Source of the DNA: JANMCE01 sp031410595
GTDB lineage: Bacteria; Actinomycetota; Acidimicrobiia; Acidimicrobiales; Ilumatobacteraceae
Reading direction: 5' to 3'
NCBI GenBank assembly: GCA_031410595.1
Contig: JANNZM010000125.1
Coordinates: forward strand, 38,259 to 102,258
DNA length: 64,000 bases
This document shows positions 1 through 8,517 of this stretch, piece after piece (the first letter of the stretch is position 1; the number at the start of each line of letters is the position of its first letter). The position numbers and the translations under genes are program-made. Under the pieces are notes generated by a model, which had not been told where the DNA came from, did no database searches, and worked only from the letters and a program-made list of their open reading frames with translations.

Positions 1-259
1 GCTTGCCGCGCATGGTCTGATAACGCGGCACCACGTCTTTCACATAGCCGGTGAGCAGATGTCCGTAGTGGGGCAGCCCGTTGGCAAACGGCGGGCCGTC
101 ATAGAACACATACTCGTTGTCACCCTTGGTGCCGGTAGGTCGCTGCTCGACCGACGCCACGAAGGTGCGGTCGGCGGCCCAGCGGTCAAGCACCCGATGC
201 TCGATGCTCGGGAACGACGCCTGGGCATCAACGGTGGGGTACGCGGTGGGTTCGGTCAT
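1..259 (-). CDS. ileS: Isoleucyl-tRNA synthetase, N-terminal fragment (cut by window edge)
   Basis: Reading down from the ATG at 259, 86 codons are open to the window edge. The peptide has the IleS N-terminal pattern: an aromatic/acidic lead, then DGPPFANGLPHYGH, where HYGH is the class I HIGH signature that binds ATP. The enzyme charges tRNA-Ile in the cytoplasm. A Shine-Dalgarno AGGAGA lies about 9 nt upstream. The 111 nt between divIVA and this start show no T-box core. ileS close to divIVA at the end of the dcw cluster is common in Actinobacteria. The rest of the gene lies outside the window, so integrity cannot be judged. Confidence 0.93.
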   Translation of the reverse strand, partial: MTEPTAYPTVDAQASFPSIEHRVLDRWAADRTFVASVEQRPTGTKGDNEYVFYDGPPFANGLPHYGHLLTGYVKDVVPRYQTMRGK

Positions 260-370
260 CGAAGGGTCTCCTGGCGCGCGAGCACGTTCGCCTGCGGTCA
301 CGGGCATGGTAACCGGCGATCTGTTGTGGATGCCTCCCGAATCGCGGCCGGGCGGCGAGAACGGGCTCGG

Positions 371-1129
371 TTAGACGGCCCGCCACGGATCGGTGAGTGG
401 AACTTCACCGGTGGGATGACTGTCGCCGGCCTCATCGAGTTCGGCCGAGTCGCTGAGCCGAAGGGGCGGCGCGGCAAAGGACTCGTCGTGGTGATCGTCG
501 ATGGCATCATCGTGCTGGTCGCCCAGGAACGCGGCCGGTGCAGAGGTAGCCGGCGCCGGTCGGTACGACAGCGTGCCGAGCCCCTCGGGCGAGCGAAGCA
601 GGCGCTGCAGTGACTCGATGACGGCAGCAACCCGTTCGCGCTCGGCCACGATGCGCTCGTTCAACCCGTCAACCTCGGTGGACAGCGACGCCTTGCGCTC
701 CTTCAAGGTGCGCAACTCGCTCTCCATGTGTGACGTGGCCATCAATTCGGCCTGGCGGATCATTTCGGTCGAGCGGGCCTCGGAGTCGGCGATCATCGAC
801 TTGGATCGCGAGTCCGCGTCGGCCAGGGTGGCGTCGGCCGATTTCTGCGCATCGGCCACGGCTGCGTCAGCAGTGCGTTGCGCCATGAGCAACGTCTTGG
901 AGATGACGTCGGTATCGGCGCTGCCCATGGCCGCCGGCTCGCGAGCGGATAGTTCCTGCACGCGGGCCATCGCGGCGCGAGCGCGCGCATCGGACGCTAC
1001 GAGGTGCGAACGCATCTCATCGACGGCGGCGCCCACCCGCGAAAGGAAGGACTTCACCTGTTCGGGGTCATACCCCTTGCGCACCTGATCGAACTCGATG
1101 CCGTTTATCGCCTGCGAACTCAGCTCCAT
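371..1129 (-). CDS. divIVA: DivIVA-domain polar growth/septum protein
   Basis: A 252-residue protein opening with a DivIVA-type N-terminus (residues 1-45, containing GYDPEQVKSFL), then a long Ala/Glu/Arg-rich coiled coil to about residue 175 and an acidic, Pro-rich disordered tail. DivIVA proteins sense negative membrane curvature and, in actinobacteria (Wag31), organise polar or septal peptidoglycan synthesis. It is last in the dcw order, after sepF. A -10-like TAACAT ends 6 nt before the ATG, suggesting its own leaderless promoter. The 276-nt spacer before it carries a long inverted repeat, so it may be partly uncoupled from the cluster. Confidence 0.9.
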   Translation of the reverse strand: MELSSQAINGIEFDQVRKGYDPEQVKSFLSRVGAAVDEMRSHLVASDARARAAMARVQELSAREPAAMGSADTDVISKTLLMAQRTADAAVADAQKSADATLADADSRSKSMIADSEARSTEMIRQAELMATSHMESELRTLKERKASLSTEVDGLNERIVAERERVAAVIESLQRLLRSPEGLGTLSYRPAPATSAPAAFLGDQHDDAIDDHHDESFAAPPLRLSDSAELDEAGDSHPTGEVPLTDPWRAV

Positions 1130-1182
1130 CTCACCATGTTAGAACGCACACGATCACCAACTGCGCTTTCTCGCACATTTAG

Positions 1183-1396
1183 CTACTTCGCTTCTCGCTA
1201 CCCTTCATGCCTCGTTCGGTCGCTACCGCTCCGTCTCTCTCGGACTCGCTTCGCTCAGACAATCGAGGAAGCACTAGCAGGGAAGGCCTGCACGATTGCC
1301 GAGCGGAGGTTCGAGAATGAGCGCCACGAGCGACGATGAGCGAAAAGGAGCGGTAGCGACCAAGCGAAGCCAATCAGGTAGCGAGAAGCGAAGTAG
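1183..1396. repeat. Long interrupted inverted repeat between sepF and divIVA
   Basis: Two 50-nt arms (1183-1232 and 1347-1396) are inverted copies of each other. The outer 20 nt (CTACTTCGCTTCTCGCTACC at 1183-1202 against 1377-1396) and the inner 15 nt (1218-1232 against 1347-1361) match perfectly; the middle 15 nt match partly. The arms enclose about 114 nt with no convincing gene. The inner 15-mer GGTCGCTACCGCTCC recurs at 16299-16313 upstream of mraZ inside a longer similar block. This looks like a dispersed, non-autonomous intergenic repeat (MITE or REP-like). It could also fold as a large hairpin in the sepF-divIVA transcript. Confidence 0.75.
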
Positions 1397-1405
1397 AGAC
1401 GCGTT

Positions 1406-1960
1406 CTACTCGTCGGACTCGGACATCATGCGACGTTCTTCGGCCGACACGGAGGCATTGACCGGTGTGAGCAGATACACGCCGCTCCCGACCTTTTCCA
1501 TGGCGCCGCCCAGGCCGTAGCAAAGGCCACTGGCGAAGTCGATGAGGCGACGGGAGGTGTCACGCTCGACCCCTTCGAGATTCATGATGACGGGTTGTCC
1601 GTCCTTGAAGCGGTCGGCGATTTCCTGGGCCTGGTTGAAGCTGCTGGGGCGAATGGTTTGCGGCCGTGGGTTGGCACTGGCGGGAACGGGGCGCACGGCA
1701 GAACCCTGGGCGCGTCGCGCCGGAGGATTGTCGAAATCAACGTGGGGTCGGGGGTTCACTTCCCGCTCACGCTCGGGACGGCCTGATGCGGTGCGTGTCA
1801 CCATGGTACGGACAGCGCCGCTGTCCATGGGATCGGCGGTGTGTTGGGGACGAGGGACGCGACCGATTGGCCGCTCAGGCTCGTACGGTGCGTCATAGTC
1901 GTCGTAAGCATCTTCCGGGCCTAACCCGAGGTAGCTCATGGCCTTCTTGAACGCGGACAT
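1406..1960 (-). CDS. sepF: Cell division protein SepF
   Basis: A 184-residue protein with the SepF layout: a short N-terminal amphipathic region (MSAFKKAMSYLGLG) for membrane binding, an acidic/Arg-Pro linker (about 18-100), and the C-terminal SepF beta-alpha domain (about 100-180, including PVIMNLEGV and DFASGLCYGLGG). SepF tethers FtsZ to the membrane in Actinobacteria, which lack FtsA. A strong ribosome-binding site (AGGGAGGG) precedes the ATG. The gene sits 24 nt after yggS as part of the ftsZ-distal dcw operon. Confidence 0.95.
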   Translation of the reverse strand: MSAFKKAMSYLGLGPEDAYDDYDAPYEPERPIGRVPRPQHTADPMDSGAVRTMVTRTASGRPEREREVNPRPHVDFDNPPARRAQGSAVRPVPASANPRPQTIRPSSFNQAQEIADRFKDGQPVIMNLEGVERDTSRRLIDFASGLCYGLGGAMEKVGSGVYLLTPVNASVSAEERRMMSESDE

Positions 1961-1984
1961 GCATACCCTCCCTTTTCTCCTACG

Positions 1985-2650
1985 TTAGTTGTTACGGGGG
2001 TGAATTCTGGGACGGTCGCCAAAAAGGGCGCTGCCAACGCGGACCATGGTGGCACCCTCACGCACCGCGATCTCAAGATCGCCGGACATTCCCATCGAAC
2101 ATTCGGAGAGTTCCATGCGGTCGGCGGTGGCGCGAAGCCACCGAAATCCGGTGGCGATCTCGGCTGGTTCCCCGGCCTTGCCCACGGTCATGAGACCAAC
2201 GACGTCGAGGCCCGCGGTGCGGCTGTAGGCCACCAACGCATCGGCTTGATCCATCGGGCACCCGCCCTTTTGCGGTTCCTCAGTCACGTTGACCTGCACG
2301 AAGGCCCGAGCCCCGGGGACTCGCTTGGCCAGGGTGTCCACCAGACTGGTGCGGTCGATGCTCTGCCACACGTCGACCACGGATGCCAGGGAGGCCACCT
2401 TGTTGGTCTGCAAGCGACCGATGAAATGCACTCGTAGCCCAGTTGGCCTGACCGGCTGAAGTTTGGCGATGAGCTCCTGCGCGTAGTTCTCTCCGACGTC
2501 GTGCAGCCCGAGATCACCGGCGATGGCGAGCGCCTCAGGCCCGAAGCCTTTTGTGACGGCCAAAATCTTCACATCGTGGCCGCCAGCGGCATCGAGGCGC
2601 GCCCGCACCGCTGCGAGTCGGTCGGCAACCAGTTGTGGATGAAGCGTCAC
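1985..2650 (-). CDS. yggS: YggS-family PLP homeostasis protein
   Basis: A 221-residue protein of the PLP-binding alanine racemase-like fold (YggS/PROSC). The likely Schiff-base lysine is in ILAVTKG near residue 33; GENYAQEL, HFIGRLQTNK and a Gly-rich phosphate-binding end (SMGMSGDLEIAV) are also present. The family buffers free pyridoxal phosphate and has no racemase activity. It starts with GTG 10 nt after the ftsZ stop. In many actinobacteria a PgeF/YlmD-type gene lies between ftsZ and yggS; it is missing here. Confidence 0.93.
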   Translation of the reverse strand: MTLHPQLVADRLAAVRARLDAAGGHDVKILAVTKGFGPEALAIAGDLGLHDVGENYAQELIAKLQPVRPTGLRVHFIGRLQTNKVASLASVVDVWQSIDRTSLVDTLAKRVPGARAFVQVNVTEEPQKGGCPMDQADALVAYSRTAGLDVVGLMTVGKAGEPAEIATGFRWLRATADRMELSECSMGMSGDLEIAVREGATMVRVGSALFGDRPRIHPRNN

Positions 2651-2660
2651 GAACAGCGGT

Positions 2661-3764
2661 CTACTTCAGGAAGGAAGGCACATCGAAATCGTCGTCACCG
2701 TCGTCGATGGGATCGGCGATACGCGAGCCGCCGAAGATGTCGCGCAGGGGCGTGGTGCCGGGAACATCATCAACCGGGCGCAGCGGACGCTCGGCCGGAT
2801 TACGACCAGCGCCGTCCCAGCGATCGAAGCCGGCCGCGATGACCGTGACCTTGACCTCGTCGCCCATTTCATCGTCGATGACGGTACCGAAGATGATGTT
2901 GGCGTCCTGATGGGCCACTGCGTCAATGATTTCGGCCGCAGCGTTTACTTCGAACAGGCCAAGGCCGGAAGGACCGGTAATGGTCAGCAGGATGCCGCGG
3001 GCGCCGTCGATGGCGGCCTCGAGCAAGGGGCTGGAGATGGCCGACTTGGCCGCAATGACCGCTCGGTTCTCTCCGCTGGCCTGACCGATGCCCATCAGCG
3101 CGGAACCGGCGTTGGACATGATCATCTTCACGTCGGCGAAGTCGGTGTTGATCAGGCCAGGTGTGGTGATGAGCGTGGTGATGCCCGACACGCCTTGCAG
3201 CAGCACTTCGTCGGCCATCTTGAATGCGTTGAGCACCGAGGTCTTTTCGTTCGACACCGTGAGCAAACGATCGTTGGGGATGACGATGAGGGTGTCGACT
3301 TTTTCCTTCAGTCGGCTGATGCCTTGCTCGGCCTGCACCGAGCGGCGCTTGCCCTCGAAGCTGAACGGACGGGTGACCACACCAATGGTGAGCGCACCCA
3401 TGTTCTTGGCGATCTCGGCAATGACGGGCGCCGCGCCGGTTCCGGTGCCGCCGCCTTTGCCTGCGGTGATGAACACCATGTCGGCACCTTTGATGATCTC
3501 TTCGATCTCTTCGCGGTGCGCATCGGCAGCGGCGCGGCCTACTTCGGGGTCGCTACCGGCGCCGAGCCCACGGGTGATGTCGCGACCGATGTCGAGCTTC
3601 ACATCAGCATCACTCATGAGGAGCGCCTGTGCGTCGGTGTTCACCGCGATGAACTCGACGCCTTTCAGACCGGCATCGATCATGCGGTTGACGGCATTGA
3701 CGCCGCCGCCACCGACGCCGATGACCTTGATAACTGCCAAATAGTTTTGCGGCATACCGGCCAT
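2661..3764 (-). CDS. ftsZ: Cell division GTPase FtsZ
   Basis: A 367-residue tubulin homologue that polymerises into the Z-ring. The GTP-binding loop GVGGGGVNAVNRM (about 15-27), the tubulin signature GGGTGTGAAP (about 102-111), the T7 loop region NTDFADVK and an acidic C-terminal peptide ending DDDFDVPSFLK (SepF/FtsW contact site) are all visible. I chose the ATG at 3764 because GGAGG lies 5 nt upstream; an in-frame GTG at 3776 overlaps that ribosome-binding site. 124 nt of non-coding sequence separate it from ftsQ, enough for a dedicated ftsZ promoter, but no clear promoter is recognisable. Confidence 0.98.
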   Translation of the reverse strand: MAGMPQNYLAVIKVIGVGGGGVNAVNRMIDAGLKGVEFIAVNTDAQALLMSDADVKLDIGRDITRGLGAGSDPEVGRAAADAHREEIEEIIKGADMVFITAGKGGGTGTGAAPVIAEIAKNMGALTIGVVTRPFSFEGKRRSVQAEQGISRLKEKVDTLIVIPNDRLLTVSNEKTSVLNAFKMADEVLLQGVSGITTLITTPGLINTDFADVKMIMSNAGSALMGIGQASGENRAVIAAKSAISSPLLEAAIDGARGILLTITGPSGLGLFEVNAAAEIIDAVAHQDANIIFGTVIDDEMGDEVKVTVIAAGFDRWDGAGRNPAERPLRPVDDVPGTTPLRDIFGGSRIADPIDDGDDDFDVPSFLK

Positions 3765-3888
3765 GACTACCTCCACCTGCGAGAACGATTGGGTCGAAAA
3801 AAACGAGGGACTGTGCGCGCCGACAAACAGTGCCCGAAAGCGGCACTCTCCCCACGGAACGGCAGACCCAGGCCGGGAAGTTTTACTG

Positions 3889-5076
3889 TCATGGCACCTT
3901 CTGGGTCAAGGAAGACTTCGGACAGCTCGGCGGCGTGAGCACCAGAGAGTCCGCTGCGCGCGCGTCCATGTAGTCGAATTCGACGCCGGGACATGCGTCC
4001 ATGTAGGTCAACACACTGATCAGCTTGGCGCGCAGGTCATCAATGGTACCGAGCAAGATCTTTCCCCTAGGAGTTATATCGAGCGCAACTGCGCCGTCTC
4101 CCCCAACAATAACCCTGGTGGTGACCGCTTTTAGGCGACCCGGCAACATCTCGGCCAAACGGGCCCCCGAAATCATCGGTTCCGACACCGTTTCGCCGAC
4201 CGCAACGGGTGCCGGATCCCCCTTCACTTCCATGAAGTCTTTGGGCTTCCCGAGGGTCAAAGCCAGCACGTGACCTTCCACATCGATGACCCGCCACTCC
4301 GAGTCTTCTGCCTGCACTGCGGCGACCGGCGTACGTTCGGCAATATCGATGGTGACCGAGCGGGGCCAGGTACGAACAATGCGAGCCCGCCGCACCCAGG
4401 GCTGCAGGAGCAGCGCGTCCTTGGCCTTGCCGAGGTCGGCTCGGTAAAGCGGTTGACCGCGCAGGGAGTCGGCCACGGCCTGAACCGCGTCCGGATCGGT
4501 GTAGTGCACGCCGGTAATATTTACTTCCTTCACCGAAAACAGCGGCGACTGAATGAGGATGCTGCCGCCGATGATGAGGGTCAGCACGGTGACGATGGCG
4601 ATCAGCAGGCGAAAGCGTCGTAGACCGGCCGCGCGCTGCACCGCTCGCCGGCGCGCCCGAATGCGCGGATCGACCCGATCGGCGCCAGCTGGCACCGACG
4701 CATCGGGCCCCGGCTCAACCGCGACGTCGTCGTCAATAACGATGACCTGCCGACGTTTCGGCTCCGACAGGGTGATGGTCGGTAGCTCGGGCGGATCGCT
4801 ATCGGGTACGACTGGGATTTCGGTCGTATCGTCGTGGCGGGGAACGTCGGTGACGTCGATCTCGCCCGTCGTGACGACGGCAACGTCCGTGTCTGCGACC
4901 GCAGTTTCGGCGTCGGTGTCGACGGTCAACCACGCCGGTGCCGGTATGTCCTCTTCGACATCGAATGCCCGTTCGTCGATGGTCGGTTCGTCACGGGGCG
5001 GCTTGATGATGCGGACGCTCTCGACGCTCTCGAAGCTCTCGCCCGGTTCGATACCCCGACCCGTGTTATCACTCAC
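3889..5076 (-). CDS. ftsQ: Cell division protein FtsQ/DivIB with long acidic N-tail
   Basis: A 395-residue bitopic protein. Residues 1-150 form an unusually long, Asp/Glu/Pro-rich cytoplasmic tail ending in an Arg-rich stop (RIRARRRAVQRAAGLRRFR). One membrane helix spans about 157-177, followed by a POTRA domain (FSVKEVNITGVHYTDPDAVQ, about 183-255) and the FtsQ beta domain. FtsQ recruits FtsB/L and FtsWI to the septum. The stop overlaps the murB end of the operon in an ATGA junction (5073-5076). The expanded tail makes the protein longer than most FtsQ (about 250-320 aa). Confidence 0.93.
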   Translation of the reverse strand: MSDNTGRGIEPGESFESVESVRIIKPPRDEPTIDERAFDVEEDIPAPAWLTVDTDAETAVADTDVAVVTTGEIDVTDVPRHDDTTEIPVVPDSDPPELPTITLSEPKRRQVIVIDDDVAVEPGPDASVPAGADRVDPRIRARRRAVQRAAGLRRFRLLIAIVTVLTLIIGGSILIQSPLFSVKEVNITGVHYTDPDAVQAVADSLRGQPLYRADLGKAKDALLLQPWVRRARIVRTWPRSVTIDIAERTPVAAVQAEDSEWRVIDVEGHVLALTLGKPKDFMEVKGDPAPVAVGETVSEPMISGARLAEMLPGRLKAVTTRVIVGGDGAVALDITPRGKILLGTIDDLRAKLISVLTYMDACPGVEFDYMDARAADSLVLTPPSCPKSSLTQKVP

Positions 5077-6002
5077 GTCGCACCCGGCAGTTCGGCGGGG
5101 TCGAAACCAACCAGCCGATTCTCGCTGTGCAGGTCGATGCCACGGTCACGGAGCACAACGGCGCGCACATGAGCCATGACGCGGGCCACATCATCAGCGC
5201 TGCCGTCTTCGTCGGCCTGAATAAAATTGGCGTGCTTCTCCGAGACGCACGCAGTGCCGATGCGGAAGCCGCGAAGCCCGACCTCGTCAATCACTTGACC
5301 GGCCGACAACACGCCAGGAAACGGGTTCACGAACACCGAACCGGCGTTTTGTCCACCGGGCTGATGCATGCGTCTCCAACGGACAATCTCGGTGAGCTCG
5401 GCCTCGGATGCCTCGCGATTGCCGGGTGCCAATTGAAACGTCGCACCCAAAACAACCTGGTCATCACGAAGATCTGAGCCGCGAAAACGCAGCCCTAGCA
5501 AGGTTGCGGGCACGTGTCCATCCTGACCGGTCGCCAGGTCAAAGACGTGGACCCCCACCAGGTTGGAAGCTATATCCGAGCCATGGCCGCCGGCGTTCAT
5601 GCGCACGCCTCCGCCGACGGAACCCGGCACGCCAACGGCCCATTCGAGCCCCCTCAATGCCAGTCGGGCGGTGGCCCGGGCCAGCACCGGAAGAGCGACT
5701 GCTCCGCCTGCGGTGACCACAGAACCTGCCGAGGAAATCTCATCGAAACCCTGGAGAACGACAGCGATACCGTCGTAGCCGCGGTCGGCCACCAGCAGGT
5801 TCGAGCCGCGTCCCACCAGCAACACGGGAAGCCCGCATTCAACCTGCGCGCAGTGCACGAGCCGGAGATCATCGATGGAGCGTGCCTCCACCAACAGCCG
5901 CGCCGCGCCGCCGACTCGGTAGGTCGTGCGGACACCGAGGGGAACCTCGCGCTGCGCCCGTGAACCCAGAATCGAAGCGGCGAGATCGACGGCCGACGTC
6001 AC
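5073..6002 (-). CDS. murB: UDP-N-acetylenolpyruvoylglucosamine reductase
   Basis: A 309-residue FAD enzyme that reduces UDP-GlcNAc-enolpyruvate to UDP-MurNAc with NADPH. FAD-domain motifs include TTYRVGGAA, LVGRGSNLLVAD and GVPGSVGGGVRMNAG; the C-terminal half has QNAGSVFVNP, with the Ser of the GS(V/T)F motif in the proton-donor position, and EKHANFI. It overlaps both murC and ftsQ by 4 nt (ATGA), so translation is probably coupled. Confidence 0.96.
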   Translation of the reverse strand: MTSAVDLAASILGSRAQREVPLGVRTTYRVGGAARLLVEARSIDDLRLVHCAQVECGLPVLLVGRGSNLLVADRGYDGIAVVLQGFDEISSAGSVVTAGGAVALPVLARATARLALRGLEWAVGVPGSVGGGVRMNAGGHGSDIASNLVGVHVFDLATGQDGHVPATLLGLRFRGSDLRDDQVVLGATFQLAPGNREASEAELTEIVRWRRMHQPGGQNAGSVFVNPFPGVLSAGQVIDEVGLRGFRIGTACVSEKHANFIQADEDGSADDVARVMAHVRAVVLRDRGIDLHSENRLVGFDPAELPGAT

Positions 6003-7408
6003 AGCGGGCCCTCGGTCAGCTCGGCCAGCACCTCCGACGGGAGCGAAGCAACATCACCACAGCCCATCGAAATGCAGACGTCACCGGGACGGAGTTCCTT
6101 GGCGAGAAAGTCGACCAGGTCGGCTCGATGCGGTAACCAGGCCACCCGTTGGCGGGGATGGCTGTCGAGAATGGCGTCGACAACGAGTTTGCCAGTCACG
6201 CCAGGAATCGGCGCGTCGCCGGACGGATAGATGTCGGTGATGACGGCGAGATCGGCGTGGACGAACGCGTCGGCGTACTCCGGCGACAGGACCGCCATAC
6301 GCTTGAACCGGTTCGGTTGAAACACGGCAACAATCCGCTTCCAGTCATCGCCGCTGGTGGCGGCGGCTTCGAGCACGACGGCAATCTCAGTGGGGATATG
6401 CGCGTAATCATCCACGAAGGTGATGCCGTTGTGCTCGCCGCGGAAGTCGAACCGGCGGGCCACACCGCCGAAGCGGCTGAGTGCGTTCACCGCCGCTTCG
6501 AACGACGCCCCGACCTCCATGGCGAGTGCCGTGGCTGCGGTCGCGTTGCGCACGTTGTGAGTACCGCGCAACGGCACCTGCACCGACCCGAGCGCTATGC
6601 CGTCACGATAGAGCGTGAAGCGCACCGACCCGTTCTGACTCTCGATATCGGCAATGCGGTATCGGGCATCCGGGTGGGTGCCGTACGTGATTGCCCGGTG
6701 CTTGTGCGCCAACGCCAGAGCGGCCGGATCATCGGCGCAGACGACTTTGGGGCCGGGGACTTGGGCGAGGTAGCGGTCGAAGCCGTCGATGATTGCGTCG
6801 AGCGTACCGAAATGGTCGAGATGGTCGGCTTCGATGTTGGTAACGATCGTGCCGAAGAGCGGCAACTCAAGAAAGGTACCGTCGCTCTCATCGGCCTCCA
6901 CCACCAGCCACTCGCTGCCCGACCACGCTGCGCCGGTGCCCATATCGTTGAGGTCGCCGCCGATGAGGAAGCTCGGCTTCATGCCCGCTTCATCAAGGAT
7001 GGCCAGCAGCATCGAACTGGTGGTGGTCTTGCCGTGTGTACCGGCTACAGCAAGCGACTTGGCCTGCGCACAGATCGAGGCCAGCATGCCGGCCCGTCGC
7101 AAAGTGGTAACCCCGATTTCACGGGCCTCGCTGAGTTCGATGTTGCGATCAGGAATCGCGCTCGATCCGGTGACTGCGTCCATGCCGTGGACGAGCGCCC
7201 GGTCATGGCCGATGGTGACGGTCACACCGGCAGCCCGCAGGCGGTCAACGACAATTGAATCCCGAATGTCGGAACCGGACACCTCGTGGCCCATCCCGGC
7301 CAAAACGAGGGCGATTGCGTTCATTCCGGGGCCACCGACGCCGACGACGTGGTAGCGGCCGGCGCGGGAAAGATCGAGGGGCGCAACAGGCACGGGGGAC
7401 GAACTCAT
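5999..7408 (-). CDS. murC: UDP-N-acetylmuramate--L-alanine ligase
   Basis: A 469-residue Mur ligase adding L-Ala to UDP-MurNAc. The N-terminal Rossmann loop VGVGGPGMNAIA (about 22-33), the ATP loop GTHGKTTTS (about 120-128), the Mur signature EADESDGTF and the DDYAHIPTEI segment in the C-terminal domain are intact. The usual form of the last motif is DDYGHHPTE; the variant here is conservative. It overlaps murG by 4 nt and murB by 4 nt. Confidence 0.97.
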   Translation of the reverse strand: MSSSPVPVAPLDLSRAGRYHVVGVGGPGMNAIALVLAGMGHEVSGSDIRDSIVVDRLRAAGVTVTIGHDRALVHGMDAVTGSSAIPDRNIELSEAREIGVTTLRRAGMLASICAQAKSLAVAGTHGKTTTSSMLLAILDEAGMKPSFLIGGDLNDMGTGAAWSGSEWLVVEADESDGTFLELPLFGTIVTNIEADHLDHFGTLDAIIDGFDRYLAQVPGPKVVCADDPAALALAHKHRAITYGTHPDARYRIADIESQNGSVRFTLYRDGIALGSVQVPLRGTHNVRNATAATALAMEVGASFEAAVNALSRFGGVARRFDFRGEHNGITFVDDYAHIPTEIAVVLEAAATSGDDWKRIVAVFQPNRFKRMAVLSPEYADAFVHADLAVITDIYPSGDAPIPGVTGKLVVDAILDSHPRQRVAWLPHRADLVDFLAKELRPGDVCISMGCGDVASLPSEVLAELTEGPL

Positions 7409-8517
7409 GATGCCGAGCAGTCTTCCACCACCGCAGCGATTCGGGCAGCTCCATCTCGATGCCCGACCGTGGTGGCGGCGGCAGCGATGGTGTGGCGAAC
7501 GGTTGCATCGGACAGTCTGGCGAGTTCGGCGGCCAATCGTGCGGGTGAGAATTCATGTTCGGGAACCACGATCGCGCCGCCGACCTTGCCGAGCGCATGG
7601 GCATTGGCCGACTGGTGGTCCTCGGCGGCATCGGGCCAGGGCACCAGGATTGATGCAATGCCGACCGCTGCCACTTCGAACACCGTTGTCGCGCCAGATC
7701 GGGCCAGGAGCACGTCGGCTGCGGCGTAGGCCGAGGCCATGTCGTCTTCGTAGCCGACCGGCTGGTAGATCAATCCGTCGCTGCTTTCCAAAGCGGGGTG
7801 TTTGCCGTCGTCAAAGCGCGAGCCGCGCACGTGGCGGATGGCGAGATCGGCACGTTGCCGGTTCGCGGCCACGAATGCGTCGATGGTGTCGTTCAGTGCG
7901 CCCGATCCCTGGGAACCACCGACAACCAGCAGCGTGAGTCGGTCGTTGGGCAGGCCGAGTTTGGCGCAGGCCGCGTCGTGATCGGCAAAGCGATTGACCG
8001 CCAAGATCTCGTTACGAATGGCCGCACCCGTCACCACCTGGCGGGGCAATGGCGATTCATCGAAGGCTACGGCGCACTGCTTCGCGAAGCGACCGGCCAG
8101 CAGACTTGCTCGACCAGGAATGGCGTCGTAGCTGACGACCACAATCGGGGTACGGGTCACGATGGCTGCGACCACACCGGGCAGGCTGGCATAGCCGCCG
8201 ACGGAGACAACGACTGATGGTCGGCGTCGCCGCACCAGCGCCAAACCCTGCACCAAAGCCTTCAACAGTTGCAGAAACGCAACGAGATGTCGCCTGGTGA
8301 TGCGCCTCGGAAAGCTGGTCAGCTCGTACAGCGTTGGCGTGTAGCCCGCGGCCGGGACGAGACGGGCTTCCATGCCGCGCGACGAGCCCATAAAACCGAT
8401 CGACTCGTGATCGTGGCCGCGGGCCACCAGCGCATCGGCAACGGCCAGTCCGGGCAGCACGTGACCACCACTTCCTCCACCCGCAATGAGCGCGAAGAGA
8501 CGATTGGAGTCAGCCAC
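7405..8517 (-). CDS. murG: Undecaprenyl-PP-MurNAc-pentapeptide GlcNAc transferase
   Basis: A 370-residue GT-B glycosyltransferase acting at the inner membrane face to convert lipid I to lipid II. The N-terminal G-loop GGGSGGHVLPGLAVADAL (about 13-30), second glycine loop VVGGSQGSGALN and the UDP-GlcNAc-binding segment LLARSGATTVFEVAAVGIASILVPW (read in two parts) are typical of MurG. It overlaps ftsW by 8 nt and murC by 4 nt. Confidence 0.96.
   Translation of the reverse strand: MADSNRLFALIAGGGSGGHVLPGLAVADALVARGHDHESIGFMGSSRGMEARLVPAAGYTPTLYELTSFPRRITRRHLVAFLQLLKALVQGLALVRRRRPSVVVSVGGYASLPGVVAAIVTRTPIVVVSYDAIPGRASLLAGRFAKQCAVAFDESPLPRQVVTGAAIRNEILAVNRFADHDAACAKLGLPNDRLTLLVVGGSQGSGALNDTIDAFVAANRQRADLAIRHVRGSRFDDGKHPALESSDGLIYQPVGYEDDMASAYAAADVLLARSGATTVFEVAAVGIASILVPWPDAAEDHQSANAHALGKVGGAIVVPEHEFSPARLAAELARLSDATVRHTIAAAATTVGHRDGAARIAAVVEDCSAS

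Noticed and set aside
260..370. Possible T-box leader upstream of ileS
   Set aside because: The T-box core (GGTGGNACCGCG type) is absent and the 111 nt are too short for a full element.
2910..3938. Long plus-strand reading frame opposite ftsZ (342 aa)
   Set aside because: It is the mirror of ftsZ codon structure in high-GC DNA, has no motif, and lies opposite a certain gene.
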